From Tachypleus tridentatus (taxonomy: Eukaryota; Arthropoda; Merostomata; Xiphosura; Limulidae), in assembly GCF_004210375.1 (NCBI RefSeq), contig NC_134834.1, positions 91,826,170-91,890,169 of the forward strand: DNA of 64,000 nt, in the 5' to 3' direction. The position numbers and the translations under genes were made by a program. The notes under the pieces were generated by a model. It worked only from the letters and a program-made list of their open reading frames with translations. It was not told the origin of the DNA and did no database searches. This document shows positions 11,136 to 21,282 of the stretch, in pieces (within the stretch, counting starts at the first letter, position 1; every line of letters begins with the position of its first letter).

Positions 11136-12307
11136 CAGAAGTTCCAACCACTGAAGCCTGCAAGATAGCCTTAGAACTCTATATCCGAGACCCTAACCCA
11201 ACTATAGAAATTCCCAGTGACCAGTTAGCAACCCTCATAGAATTCACCACGATAAAGACAAACTTCATGTTCAACAACCAAAACTATATGCAAACAAATG
11301 GCCTAAGCATTGGCAACCCAGTATCACCAGTTCTAGCCAATATTTTTATGACACAAGTTGAAACACAAGCAATTAACACAGCATTACATCCACCACTATA
11401 CTGGTACAGATATGTAGATGACACGGTTGCGGAATTCACATCTACAGAACACATACTTAATTTTTTCAATCACATTAACTCTATACATCCCAACATTAAC
11501 TTCACATGTGAACAGGAAGAAAGCAATCAAATATCATTTCTTAACCTCAAATTTACAAGAACCGATACACAATTCAAAACAGAAATCCACCGAAAAATCA
11601 CCCATACTGGACTATACATTCCTTGGAACTCAGCACATGAAACAAAACAAAAACTCAACATACCAAGAAACCAAATAAACACAGCCATAAAACTATGCTC
11701 ACCAGATAAAATTAACGATTAATTAGACAAAATAAAACAATACTTCATCAACATCAATAAGTTTCCCCCACAAACCGTAAAAAACATTATACGCACACAC
11801 CTAGACAGAAAGCAAAATCAACCAACTAAAGTAAATATATCTCACGAATAAAAAAAACCACGAAACCATATACTGCTGTATACCATATATTCCTGACATC
11901 AGCAAACAAATAACCAATATTTGGCAAAACTAGTAACAAAATATGGCATTCCAGTTAATACCAAATTTATTCAAAAACCAGGCACAAAACTGAGGTCTAT
12001 ACTATGTAAAAAGTACACTGACAAACACCACACCAACATTATTTATAAAATACAATGTGATAACTGCCACGACTTCTATATTGAGAAACAAGTAGAAAAT
12101 GGAAACCAGATTCAAAGAACATAAAAAGTCACCTTCACACGTTTTCGAACACTGCAAGTCAAATAAACACAACATAACCATAGAAAACACTCAAATACTA
12201 AATAAAGAAACAAACATAAACAAACGCAAAATTAAAGAAGCCTTACTTATACAACAACTTAAACCCAAAATAAACCAATATAAAGGAACGCCTTTATACC
12301 TATATTA
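11136..12307 (+). pseudogene. PLE polyprotein remains: reverse transcriptase and GIY-YIG endonuclease
   Basis: The RT palm is open from about 11136 to 11722. It shows GLSIGNPVSPVLANIF (the RT motif 4 G-PVS region) and YRYVDDT with the catalytic Asp pair, followed by FTCEQEESNQISFLNLKF. After stops near 11720 and 11850, the linker and endonuclease follow: NIIYKIQCDNCHDFYIEKQ and, in another frame, METRFKEHK, HVFEHCKSNKHN, LLIQQLKPKINQYKGTPLYL. The GIY-YIG motif here has YIE. The minus-strand PLE copy at 36 kb keeps YIGET, so the change and the frameshift are decay in this copy. RT motifs 1-3 are absent. Confidence 0.88.
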
Positions 12308-12349
12308 ATATAATAAAATAAATAAAATTATATATTCAAACATCTAATA

Positions 12350-12643
12350 CCGCCCTCTACAGGCCTGGCATGGCCTAGCGCGTTAAGGCGTGCGCTTCGT
12401 AATCTGAGGGTCGCGGGTTCGCGCCCGAGTCGCGCCAAACATGCTCGCCCTCCCAGCCGTGAGGGCGTTATAAAGTGACGGTCAATCCCACTTTTCGTTG
12501 GTAAAAGAGTAGCCCAAGAGTTGGCGGTGGGTGGTGATGACTAGCTGCCTTCCCTCTAGTCTTACACTGCTAAATTAGGGACGGCTAGCACAGATTGCCC
12601 TCGAGTAGCTTTGTGTGAAATTCCAAAACAAACCGCCCTCTAC
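12350..12643 (+). mobile_element. SINE family A nested in the PLE, 11-bp TSD
   Basis: Body 12361-12632, flanked by CCGCCCTCTAC at 12350-12360 and 12633-12643. The PLE fragment at 35.66 kb has the uninterrupted empty site, which proves insertion into the PLE. Confidence 0.97.
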
Positions 12644-12712
12644 ATTTCGACACTCAGTTACACAACCCCTTTCAAACATGTGGTCAGCTTCCGGTCAGTT
12701 ACCTCTTTCTTT

Positions 12713-12754
12713 GTGAACCTGACGATGACCGAAGAAGGTCGAAACGTTGTTCGC
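12713..12754 (+). ncRNA. Hammerhead-ribozyme-like motif in PLE tail
   Basis: Core CTGACGA (12719-12725, fits CUGANGA) is followed by one extra T, helix II GACC/GGTC with a GAAGAA loop, then GAAA (12741-12744) and CGTT. Flanks GTGAAC and GTTCGC can pair as a 6-bp helix I (one G-U). Helix III is not closed within the molecule, but ACGU is self-complementary, which would suit pairing between two RNAs. PLE-associated hammerheads, including small variants acting as dimers, are described in the literature. Activity is not shown here. Confidence 0.55.
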
Positions 12755-12839
12755 TCTTCTATGCAAAATATTTTCTCAACCCAAACGAGCCGTTTTTGCA
12801 TATATATTTCTCAACAAGTGGGTTTCTCGACATCACTGA

Positions 12840-13640
12840 TTAAATCACTACTTCTAGTAACATTAAGTGGATCAACAAATTACTACCTCTTGTAACATTA
12901 ATTAGAACAACAAATGAGTACATCATTACTTCTAGCAACGCCAAGTGGAACAATAAATGAGTACGTCACTACTTCTAGTAACATTAAGTGGATCAATAAG
13001 TTACTATATCACTACCTTAAATAACATTAATTGGAACAACAAATGAGTGCATCACTTCCTTTAGTAACATCAAGTAGAAGAAGAAATGAGTACATCACTA
13101 AATATTGTAATCTTAATTAGAACAACAAATGAGTACCTAATTACTTCTAGTAACATTAAGTGGAACAACAAGTGAATACATCACTACATCTCGTAACATT
13201 AAAAGGAACTGCATGTGAGTACATTACTATCTCTAGTAATATTAAGTAAAACAAGAAATAAGTACATCAATCCCTTCAGTAACATCAAGTAGAACAACAA
13301 ATGAGTACATCTCTACATCTTATAACATTAATTAGAACAAGAAATGAGTACATCACTACTTCTAATGACATTAAGTGGAACAACAGATTAGTACATCACT
13401 TCCTTCAGTAACATTAAATGGAACAACAACTGACTACATTACTACTTTTAGTAAAATTAGGTGGAAAAACAATTGACTACATTACTACTTTTAGTAAAAT
13501 TAGATGGAACAACAAGTGAGTACTTCATTACTTCTAGTGACATTCAGTGGAACAACAAATAAGTATATCACTACTTCTTTTAACTTTTAAGTTGAACAAT
13601 AAGTGAATACATCACTACTCCTAATAATATTAAGTGTAAG
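12840..13640. repeat. 43-bp minisatellite, about 18 diverged units
   Basis: Unit ATGAGTACATCACTACTTCT plus AGTAACATTAAGTGGAACAA and CAA. Units differ by substitutions and small indels, so it is older than the 42-, 48- and 24-bp arrays. Confidence 0.92.
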
Positions 13641-13650
13641 AACAATAAGT

Positions 13651-13743
13651 TTGTTTGTTTGTTTTTTGAATTTCGCGCAAAGCTACTCGAGGGCTATCTG
13701 CGCTAGCCGTCCCTAATTTAACAGTGTAAGACTAGAGGGAAGG
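13651..13743 (-). mobile_element. SINE family A, truncated to its 3' third
   Basis: Starts with the (GTTT)n tail complement and stops after GACTAGAGGGAAGG. The tRNA-like head is missing. Confidence 0.85.
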
Positions 13744-13840
13744 ATTAATTCTTAGAATTATATACATACTGGTTTGGTAAATGGTTGTTAAATTTGGCGC
13801 AGAAATTAATAAGCCTAGTGTTAATACACTGTGAGTTTTA

Positions 13841-14090
13841 TGTTTTTGTTTCTCGCGGAACGCTACACGAGGCTATGTGAGCTAGCCGTCCCTAATGTAG
13901 TTACGTAATACCAGAGAGAAGGCAGTCTGCTAACTCTTGGGCTATTCTTTTACCAACGAACTGTGCGATTGACTATTACGTAATAACGCCGAACGGCTGA
14001 AAGGGCGAGCATGTTTGGTGTGATGAGGATTCGAATCCGTTACCTTCAGATTACCAGTCAAGCGCCCTTTCCACCCGGCCATGCCAGGCC
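13841..14090 (-). mobile_element. SINE family A, diverged
   Basis: Full order in minus orientation, ending GGCCATGCCAGGCC. Imperfect flanking repeats TTAATACACT / CTAATATACT may be the TSD. Confidence 0.88.
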
Positions 14091-14810
14091 TAATATACTA
14101 CGAAAGTGACCTCGTTTGTAAAACTAAAAGTCAGTTTTTAAGCACTGCATATGAAATATTATGATATTGAATAGCTTCACTTATAAAGGGCTAATTATGT
14201 TATGCTAAGACGATTTTAATATGCATATTACTTATCCTTGAGAGAATCACGTTAGATATAAAGTTACGGTACCTCGACCTGTTTGAAAATTACATTTGAC
14301 AATGTTTAGTGTTCATAGGGATGCAAGAACTCTTACCGACCAAAATATCAATAACTCACAACAATAAGACGTATCGTTGGTGAGAATATAGGATTCCAAG
14401 ACAGGGATATCTCTTGTATTTAATAACATTAGAAAATAAAGGAATATGGATCAATTGGGACATCTCGATCACCCAGAATATATCTTGAATAACTCATAAC
14501 TCAACCGTGATATGCCAAGTATGGCGTCCTGTAAAGGCTGACAATTACTGTGCACAATGTTCAGTGACAGAAGCCGTTTACTTGAATCTAGTAACGACAA
14601 GATCAAGAAATATGTTACTTTATAAAAGCGACGAAAACCACAAGTTGCACACAAATTGCTTTTACACTAGTGGGATATGTCCACCGTTCAACTGTTGCAC
14701 ACTCCAAGCAACTGGATAGTAAAACAAATATTCATGCGAAATCATTTGTAGAATAATGTGCTTCATGAAAGTGGTATAAAGTGTGAAGGTTATAAGGAGA
14801 TCTTTATAAA
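14091..14810. other. Upstream region of second CA copy; possible TATA box at 14621-14628
   Basis: TATAAAAG at 14621-14628 is a good TATA match about 800 bp before the first visible CA exon. I could not find a signal-peptide exon with a phase-1 donor downstream of it; the ATG at 14677 gives a non-hydrophobic frame. The equivalent part of the first copy lies outside the window. Confidence 0.3.
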
Positions 14811-15122
14811 ATAAACATAAGAACAAATTACCAAGTGTAAAATAAGGATTTTTAGCAAAGTTGGTATCTTCTATGAGAACAAAAAAACGTGATAAAAACA
14901 ATTGATATTTAACATAAAATACACAGAGGACCAATGTAGTAGATTTGTTTACATAGTTTTGTTATTAATGTTTTATTAAAGACACTTTCACCGAGAACGA
15001 TATTGTCCCACTAGCCATGTGGAGTATATTTCTATTATAAAAAGGAATTTGAAAAGCCGTTGTTGTCGGGATTCACTTATTTATCGCTTTAATTCAATAC
15101 GCGAAAACATTCTGATTAGTTT

Positions 15123-15421
15123 CTATTTATCTTTAGACCCGGCATGGTCAGGTGGGTTAAGGCAGGCGACTCGTAATCTGAGGGTCGTGGGTTCGCATCC
15201 CCGTCGCACCAAATATGCTCGCCTTTTCAGCCGTGGGGGCGTTATAATGTGACGGTCAATCCAACTATTCGTTGGTAAAAGAGTAGCCCAAGAGTTGGCG
15301 GTGGGTGGTGATGACTAGCTGCCTTCCCTCTAGTCTTACACTGCTAAATTAGGGACGGTTAGCGCAGATAGCCCTCGAGTTGCTTTGCGCGAAATTCAAA
15401 ACAAACAAACTATTTATCTTT
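15123..15421 (+). mobile_element. SINE family A with 12-bp TSD, next to a CA exon
   Basis: Best reference copy of family A. Body 15135-15409: tRNA-like head (CCCGGCATGGTCAGGTGGGT, D-arm-like; anticodon-loop-like CTCGTAA with CGT at the anticodon position; box-B-like GGGTTCGCATCCC), then a body with AGTAGCCCAAGAGTTGGCGG and CTTCCCTCTAGTCTTACACT, and an AAACAAAC tail. TSD CTATTTATCTTT at 15123-15134 and 15410-15421. The second TSD copy is the pyrimidine tract of the acceptor used at 15426. Confidence 0.96.
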
Positions 15422-15425
15422 TCAG

Positions 15426-18177
15426 TATTTCTTGCATCTGCGGCAAAGTGGATATATAGTGGTGAAACTGGTAAGCCCAAATTACTTCTTCTATTATCTT
15501 TCTAACAAAAATTCTGCCACTATGGACAAAAAGCATTTAATACGAATTTCTTCCTTTATTCATCACTTCGACTCATACATTGGGGATATTCTTATGTTAT
15601 CGAATTCAAATTGTTTCGAAAATAAAAGAAACAAAAACAATCTTATTAATGGTATGATCGTTTTGTAAATATATCTTACATTTTCTACAGGCCCGTCTTT
15701 CTGTTCAGAGCTATTTCCTCAGTGTGATCGAGGTACACAGTCACCTATCGATCTAACTATGCGACACCTCAAATTAGACGGCCTGAAGTTCGTGGATTAT
15801 GATCTAAAGTTGAATTTCATAACTTTGAAAAACATTGGGAAAACTGGTATGTAACATTAATTTTGTTAGGTTATGGGGTTGTTAAGGTAATATAGTTTTC
15901 ATACTTTACCTAACTAGTGTATGAAGACATAATCAAAAGACATGAAACATAACAGCATTTTCTCATTTTGTTCCATTTAGCAGTTTAGCTGTGTCGAACT
16001 GAAGACAAAAGTCTCAAACAAGTGACTCTCTAGAAACGTTTTGTACCTTGTTTGCTTCTTGAATATCTGACACGTTTGTACACTGGTTACAAACGAGATA
16101 CAAGAAAAAGTTTATTTTAGCTATGTTTTTGAATGGCTAGAAATTACCAGATACGATATTTAGTAACAGTGCGATGCCGGGAGTACATGTTAGTCCTAAA
16201 AAACACATTAAAGACCAACATATTTATGTTTTCGACAATTATATTTTATAAATGGGAAATATTTAAATAAATTTTGAAATTTATGTATTTCGTATTTCGT
16301 ATTTTTGTGTTAAGTTAAGATTGAAATGTTTCGTATATTTCTTTCTCTTGTGAAAATTACCTTACAACGCGTAAATATATCGTCTTTCATTGTATTAAAT
16401 TCCAACGATATATTTAACAAATACGTGACTACAGAAACTGCTTTTTATGTAAAATTAATACAATAGATAACTCATGCTCTTATAAATATATGTTTTAGTG
16501 AAAGTGACCTTCGACAGTCCTGATACTCCAATGTTACAGGACGAGGTGGACAATGCAGAGTACGTTTCAGATCGTTTCCACTTTCACTGGGGGAAAGTGG
16601 ATACTCGTGGATCTGAACACACAGTTGAACAGACTGCCTATCCTTTGGAAGTAAGTTTGGTTCAAACTTATATTAAGAAGAATATAGTATTTATAAGGTT
16701 TTTAAAATATTATATAGTTGTAAAGGTTTAAGATTATTTAAAGTATTTCTTAATTCTGCTTTCAAAAATACATATATTTATTGATTTGACTTCTACAAGG
16801 TGAAATTTATTTTCGATTTGTCTGATAGCGATTTGACTACTGGAAATAAAACATTTTATTGATTTAGTGAATATAAAGTGTAGCTACTTCACAAAATATA
16901 TTTATTTACATAGTTTTTACACAGAAACTATCATGTAACTGTTACAGGACAAACATTTTAGCTGCTGTATATAAAACTCTTTGCTACAAAACAACAAGTA
17001 GCGTTAATAACTTCAGAATCAAAGAAGCAAATTAAAGTTAGAGACTGAGTTGTTTAACTGGTAGTTAATATTATAATACTTTATAGAACCTTACATGCTC
17101 ATTCATGTGCCAATAAATGTAGTACAATACATCCATATTTATATGTAATATTGGTTTATTCTGGCTCGCATATAGCTCCATCTAGTTCACTACAATTCCA
17201 AGTATTGCCATTTAAAGGAAGCTTTAGCTCATGAGGATGGCATAGCCGTTGTCAGAATGCTTTTTAAGGTATTACTTATCTAATGTTGTATTTAATATTA
17301 AAAATAAATGTATTTATTTTACAATAAAAGTAACCCACTATTATATTTTAAAAGTATAGTAAAACCTACTTTGCTCACAACTTAAAGAAATGAATGAAAA
17401 AAATAGACAATTATGTTTTATGCATTTCTGATAATAATCAGAAAAGAGATATAACAATGAAAGTAATTGTATCTCAGAACGGCTGGTATGGGTATTAACA
17501 CTTTTATTGATGGGGGAAAAAACAACGTTTCGACCTTCCTAGGTCATCTTCAGGTTGAGAATGAAAGTTATTATTTTATTTTAAAATTTTACTTAAAAAT
17601 ATGAGGACTTTCTGTATAAAAATGTCTCCAAACAATTGGAAAAAAAATACACGTTGTTTGTTCTTATTAGTTGAACGAAGATTCGGCTCACAACTTAGAT
17701 GATGTCACTGATGCCTTGGAATCAGTGGAAAATAAAGGAGATACGTACACTGTCAATGATCTTGACGTAAAGCTGTCAGATCTACTGCCTTCAGACACTT
17801 CAGTCTACTTCCGTTATGAAGGCTCCCTCACTACTCCTATGTGCAATGCTGCTACCTGGAATGTTTACGTTGGAAAGACCATCTCACCAAGTCAGGTAAA
17901 TATATAGTAAACTATCCTGAATCAGTATGTACTTATCTGTTACGTATTACTTGTTTAGTGATACTCTGGTTTTTACTTATCTGATAAATGTACACTGAGT
18001 TGTTTGTAGCAAGAGCTCAGAAAAGTTTATTAGAATAACGTATGTAAGTTTACTGTGTATATATGTGTGTATGTGTGTGCTTCTTGTTATTTTTCTTCAC
18101 AGTTGGAAGATTTCCGGTCTCTGAAGGACGGCGATGACAACTACTTGGTGGACAACTTTAGACCAATTCAACTCTGA
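15426..18177 (+). CDS. Alpha-carbonic anhydrase, secreted type (downstream copy, 6 exons, 5' exon not found)
   Basis: Exons: 15426-15470, 15691-15846, 16499-16650, 17176-17268, 17671-17895, 18103-18177 (stop TGA); 248 codons visible. Exon lengths and phases equal those of the upstream copy, except that the last exon is 11 codons shorter and ends in the usual NFRPIQL. Catalytic set intact: HFHWG, GSEHT, LHLVHYN, SLTTP. The two extracellular-type cysteines (FPQC, TTPMC) are kept. Exon 5 matches the other copy at 51 of 75 residues. Odd: position 64 is Lys, 62 is Ile, 67 Lys, 92 Arg; the conserved Trp of GPxxW is replaced by Cys (GPSFCSEL) and another Cys appears in exon 4 (KYCHL), so a second disulfide unique to this copy is possible. 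The N-terminal VFLASAAKW looks like the end of a signal peptide whose ATG exon I could not place. Confidence 0.93.
17476..17572 (-). mobile_element. PLE tail fragment in CA intron 4
   Basis: Minus-orientation tail: GGCTGGTATGGGTATTAACA, then the complement of the hammerhead-like core. The other CA copy lacks it in the same intron. Confidence 0.85.
17518..17560 (-). ncRNA. Hammerhead-like core in PLE tail
   Basis: On the minus strand: CTGAAGA (17547-17553), an extra T, helix II GACC/GGTC, then GAAACGTT. The core matches consensus, but helix I is reduced to about 3 bp. Confidence 0.4.
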
Positions 18178-18193
18178 AGAAACAACTAAACGA

Positions 18194-18223
18194 AATAAAC
18201 TGTTTCCATGTCGGTTTAATAAA
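18194..18223 (+). promoter_or_regulatory. Polyadenylation signals, downstream CA gene
   Basis: AATAAA at 18194-18199 and again at 18218-18223, 16 and 40 nt after the stop. If used, the 42-bp array starting at about 18232 lies at or beyond the mRNA end. Confidence 0.45.
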
Positions 18224-18231
18224 TTTCTTTT

Positions 18232-19151
18232 GGTTTATATCTGTTGAAGACAAGCTAGTCATTGTCTCTGAATAGTTTATATCTGTTGAAGACAAGCTAG
18301 TCATTGTCCCTGAATAGTTTATATCTGTTGACGACAAGCTAGTTATTTTCCCTGAATAGCTTATATCTGTTGAAGACAAGCTAGTCATTGTTCCTCAGTA
18401 GTTTATATCTGTTGAAGACAAGCTAGTTATTTTCCCTGAATAGCTTATATCTGTTGAAGACAAGCTAGTTATTTTCCCTGAATAGCTTATATCTGTTGAA
18501 GACAAGCTAGTCATTGTTCCTGAGTAGTTTATATCTGTTGAAGACAAGCTAGTCATTGTTCCTGAGTAGTTTATATCTGTTGAAGACAAGCTAGTTATTT
18601 TCCTTGAATAGCTTATATCTGTTGAAGACAAGCTAGTCATTGTTCCTGAGTAGTTTATATCTGTTGAAGACAAGCTAGTCATTGTCCCTGAGTAGTTTGT
18701 ATCTGTTGAAGACAAGCTAGTCATTGTCCCTGAATAGTTTATATCTGTTGACGACAAGCTAGTCATTGTCCCTGAATAGTTTATATATGTTGAAGACAAG
18801 CTAGTCATTGTCTCTGAATAGTTTATATCTGTTGAAGACAAGCTAGTCATTGTCCCTGAGTAGTTTATATCTGTTGAAGACAAGCTAGTTATTTTCCCTG
18901 AATAACTTATATCTGTTGAAGACAAGCTAGTCATTGTTCCTGAGTAGTTTATATCTGTTGAAGACAAGCTAGTTATTTTCCCTGAATAGCTTATATCTGT
19001 TGAAGACAAGCTAGTCATTGTTCCTGAGTAGTTTATATCTGTTGAAGACAAGCTAGTTATTTTCCCTGAATAGCTTATATCTGTTGAAGACAAGCTAGTC
19101 ATTGTTCCTGAGTAGTTTATATCTGTTGAAGACAAGCTAGTCATTGTCCCT
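18232..19151. repeat. 42-bp minisatellite, 22 units, derived from CA 3' flank
   Basis: Unit TTTATATCTGTTGAAGACAA plus GCTAGTCATTGTCCCTGAGTAG. A single diverged unit (GTGTCTATTGAAGACAAGCT) sits in the same place beside the upstream CA gene near 5112. Units alternate between TCATTGTTCC and TTATTTTCCC types. The period is 14 codons, which produces a spurious 249-codon minus-strand frame. Confidence 0.97.
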
Positions 19152-19530
19152 CATTTTATTGGATCTTCAAGTTTCTGTAATTGTGATTTAACTACGTTGG
19201 GTGTTTGTGTGTAATGATAGTTTTCGTAGTGTGCGCAAATTTTTCAACCCAAAGTGTACAATGAAATAAATGTTTCAAACAGTAAACTATGCGACTTAGA
19301 AGTGTTTTGGACGATTTATTTAGTATGTTTCATCAGCCTTATGCTACCGTTTATAGACTGTTTGGAGACGACGTTTCGATTTATCTCTAGCAAGAAGAAA
19401 TACAACAGGAATTTTACAGAAACCCTAATAGGCATGTGAGATTCGTTGAATATTTGAGAAGGCTAACTTTTAGATGATTTGGGTTTTTAAATAACTTTCC
19501 TTAGCGCAAGAATGATAAGCAACCATTAAC

Positions 19531-19979
19531 CTATAAACAACTAGCTAAGCCTTTACTTACTGTTTTGTTTCTCTTAAGAGCAAACCTAGTAGGGTATTAT
19601 CAGTGAAACGTATCTTCAAATAACCGTTATATTGTTTTTCTCATGGTATGTATCTACATATAACAATATACATTAATACAATGTTATCTCATTTTAAAGG
19701 TAAGGTAAAATTAGACCTTATCGTTGCTTTTATTCGTTTCTGTTTTATGTTCGTTTCACTTTATTTGGTATTGTATACAGGTGTAATAACAACTTAAACA
19801 TTCTAATTAGGCTTTAATGATATGTGCAAGTAGAATATCCAGGTACTTCTGGTTTATGCGGTACGTTGTATTATCAGGTAGGTTAATTCATGCCACATTA
19901 GGTTTCTTCCTTTCCAGTTTATTGCACAGTTTGTTTGTTTTTTCTGGCGTGATTGATGTTGCAAATATAGGTCGGGACC
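19531..19979. other. No gene seen
   Basis: AT-rich spacer after the duplicated block; nothing recognisable. Confidence 0.5.
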
Positions 19980-20274
19980 ACCAAGTTTTGTTTGTTTGTC
20001 TTCGAATTTCGCACAAAGCTACTCGAGGGCTATCTGTGCTATCCGTCCCTAATTTAGCAGTGTAAGACTAGAGGGAAGGCAGCTAGTCATCACCACCCAC
20101 CGCCAACTCTTGAGCTACTCTTTTACCAACGAATAGTGGGATTGACAGTCACATTATAATGCCCCACGGCTGAAAGGGCGAGCATGTTTGGCGCAACCGG
20201 GATGCGAACCCGCGACCCTCAGATTACGAGTCGCACTCCTTAACACGCTTGGCCATGTCGGGCCAACCAAGTTT
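19980..20274 (-). mobile_element. SINE family A with 9-bp TSD
   Basis: Body 19989-20265, TSD ACCAAGTTT at 19980-19988 and 20266-20274. Near full length; accounts for the frames at 19817-20370. Confidence 0.93.
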
Positions 20275-20721
20275 CGTATGTTGTATCATTTACCAGAATT
20301 CAAAATTTTATTGTGTTTGCTTTCATTGTTTTTAATGTACGGAGGTTCACAACCACAAGAAGTGTTGTAAACGGTGCTTTGCTATCCTAGTGACTTAATG
20401 TTTACTAAGTATGTGGTGTTGCGTTGTAAAACTGTTCCAACATTACCCTGACTGTAAGAGAAAAAACATCAACAAACAAGATAAGATAAACCATAGGGTT
20501 AGGGTGTTAAAACGTTAATCTGTGAAACTATATAGTTAAGGCAATACAGTATAAAGATCCACGGATAATTTCAAATCAGATATATATATTAACAGCTGTA
20601 TTAAATATCCATATATATGATAAATTTGTTGCAATTTATATATTCTTTACAACACAATTGCAGGCTTAGTTCCTAGTGTAGAAAATAAGATAATGGACAT
20701 AATGTTTTAAATATTAGTTAT
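20275..20721. other. No gene seen
   Basis: AT-rich spacer between a SINE and the 32-bp array. Confidence 0.5.
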
Positions 20722-21168
20722 CAGGTGAGTGATATCATATGGGAGTGAAGCTTCAGGTGAGTGATATCATATGGGAGTGAAGCTTCAGGTGAGTGATATC
20801 ATATGGGAGTGAAGCTTTAGGTGAGTGATATCATATGGGAGTGAAGCTTCAGGTGAGTGATATCATATGGGAGTGAAGCTTCAGGTGAGTGATATCATAT
20901 GGGAGTGAAGCTTTAGGTGAGTGATATCATATGGGAGTGAAGCTTTAGGTAAGTGATATCATATTGGAGTGAAGCTTCAGGTGAGTGATATCATATGGGA
21001 GTGAAGCTTCAGGTGAGTGATATCATATGGGAGTGAAGCTTCAGGTGAGTGATATCATATGGGAGTGAAGCTTTAGGTAAGTGATATCATATGGGAGTGA
21101 AGCTTCAGGTGAGTGATATCATATGGGAGTGAAGCTTTAGGTAAGTGATATCATATGGGAGTGAAGCT
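20722..21168. repeat. 32-bp minisatellite, 14 units
   Basis: Unit CAGGTGAGTGATATCATATG plus GGAGTGAAGCTT. Very homogeneous, with only C/T and G/A variants. Each unit contains AGGTGAGT or AGGTAAGT, a strong 5' splice-site consensus on the + strand. Confidence 0.97.
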
Positions 21169-21189
21169 CCATCGTGTATTCTCTTTGCT

Positions 21190-21282
21190 TTTGTTACTAG
21201 TTAAGTACAAAGCTACACAAAGGGATATCTGTGTTCTGCCAACCATGGGTATCGAAATCTGATTTTTAACGCTATAAGCCTA
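21190..21282 (-). mobile_element. Short tRNA-like SINE fragment
   Basis: CAAAGCTACACAAAGGGATA, ATGGGTATCGAAATCTG, TTTTTAACGCTATAAGCC in the order of the minus-strand short SINE. Confidence 0.7.

Larger units (their letters stand above)
10850..12850 (+). mobile_element. Penelope-like retroelement, internally deleted and decayed
   Basis: Parts in order: a remnant of the ORF N-terminus (translation DRQLSTEEMLLLNL) interrupted by a 40-bp tandem array at 10901-11060; a low-complexity junction (11061-11130) where most of the N-terminal RT region is missing; the RT core 11136-11722; the GIY-YIG endonuclease remains 11920-12307; a nested SINE (12361-12632); and a tail 12644-12850 with a hammerhead-like motif. 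PLEs prime reverse transcription at target DNA with an RT related to telomerase. Several frame breaks make this copy dead. Confidence 0.88.
14811..19530 (+). repeat. Downstream copy of the tandem segmental duplication
   Basis: Partner of 1-5560. Homology runs from the AAAATAAACATAAGAACA stretch, through all exons, to the 3' flank sharing CTGTTTGGAGACGACGTTTC and TTTTTAAATAACTTT. It contains copy-specific insertions and a 42-bp array. Confidence 0.85.

Noticed and set aside
12361-12430. True tRNA genes
   Set aside because: All tRNA-like heads continue into the same SINE body and A-rich tail, have damaged anticodon stems, and several are flanked by TSDs.
14677-14720. ATG exon of the downstream CA gene (MSTVQLLHTPSNW)
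   Set aside because: Not hydrophobic, and available donors are in phase 0 whereas the next exon needs phase 1.
15016-15023. ATGTGGA as a minimal CA first exon with a GTATAT donor
   Set aside because: Phase fits, but it would give a nine-residue signal, a TATA-like site lies after it, and the other copy has no ATG there.
18395-19144. 249-codon minus-strand ORF (MTSLSSTDINYSG repeats)
   Set aside because: Artefact of the 42-bp array; the DNA origin in the CA 3' flank is visible.
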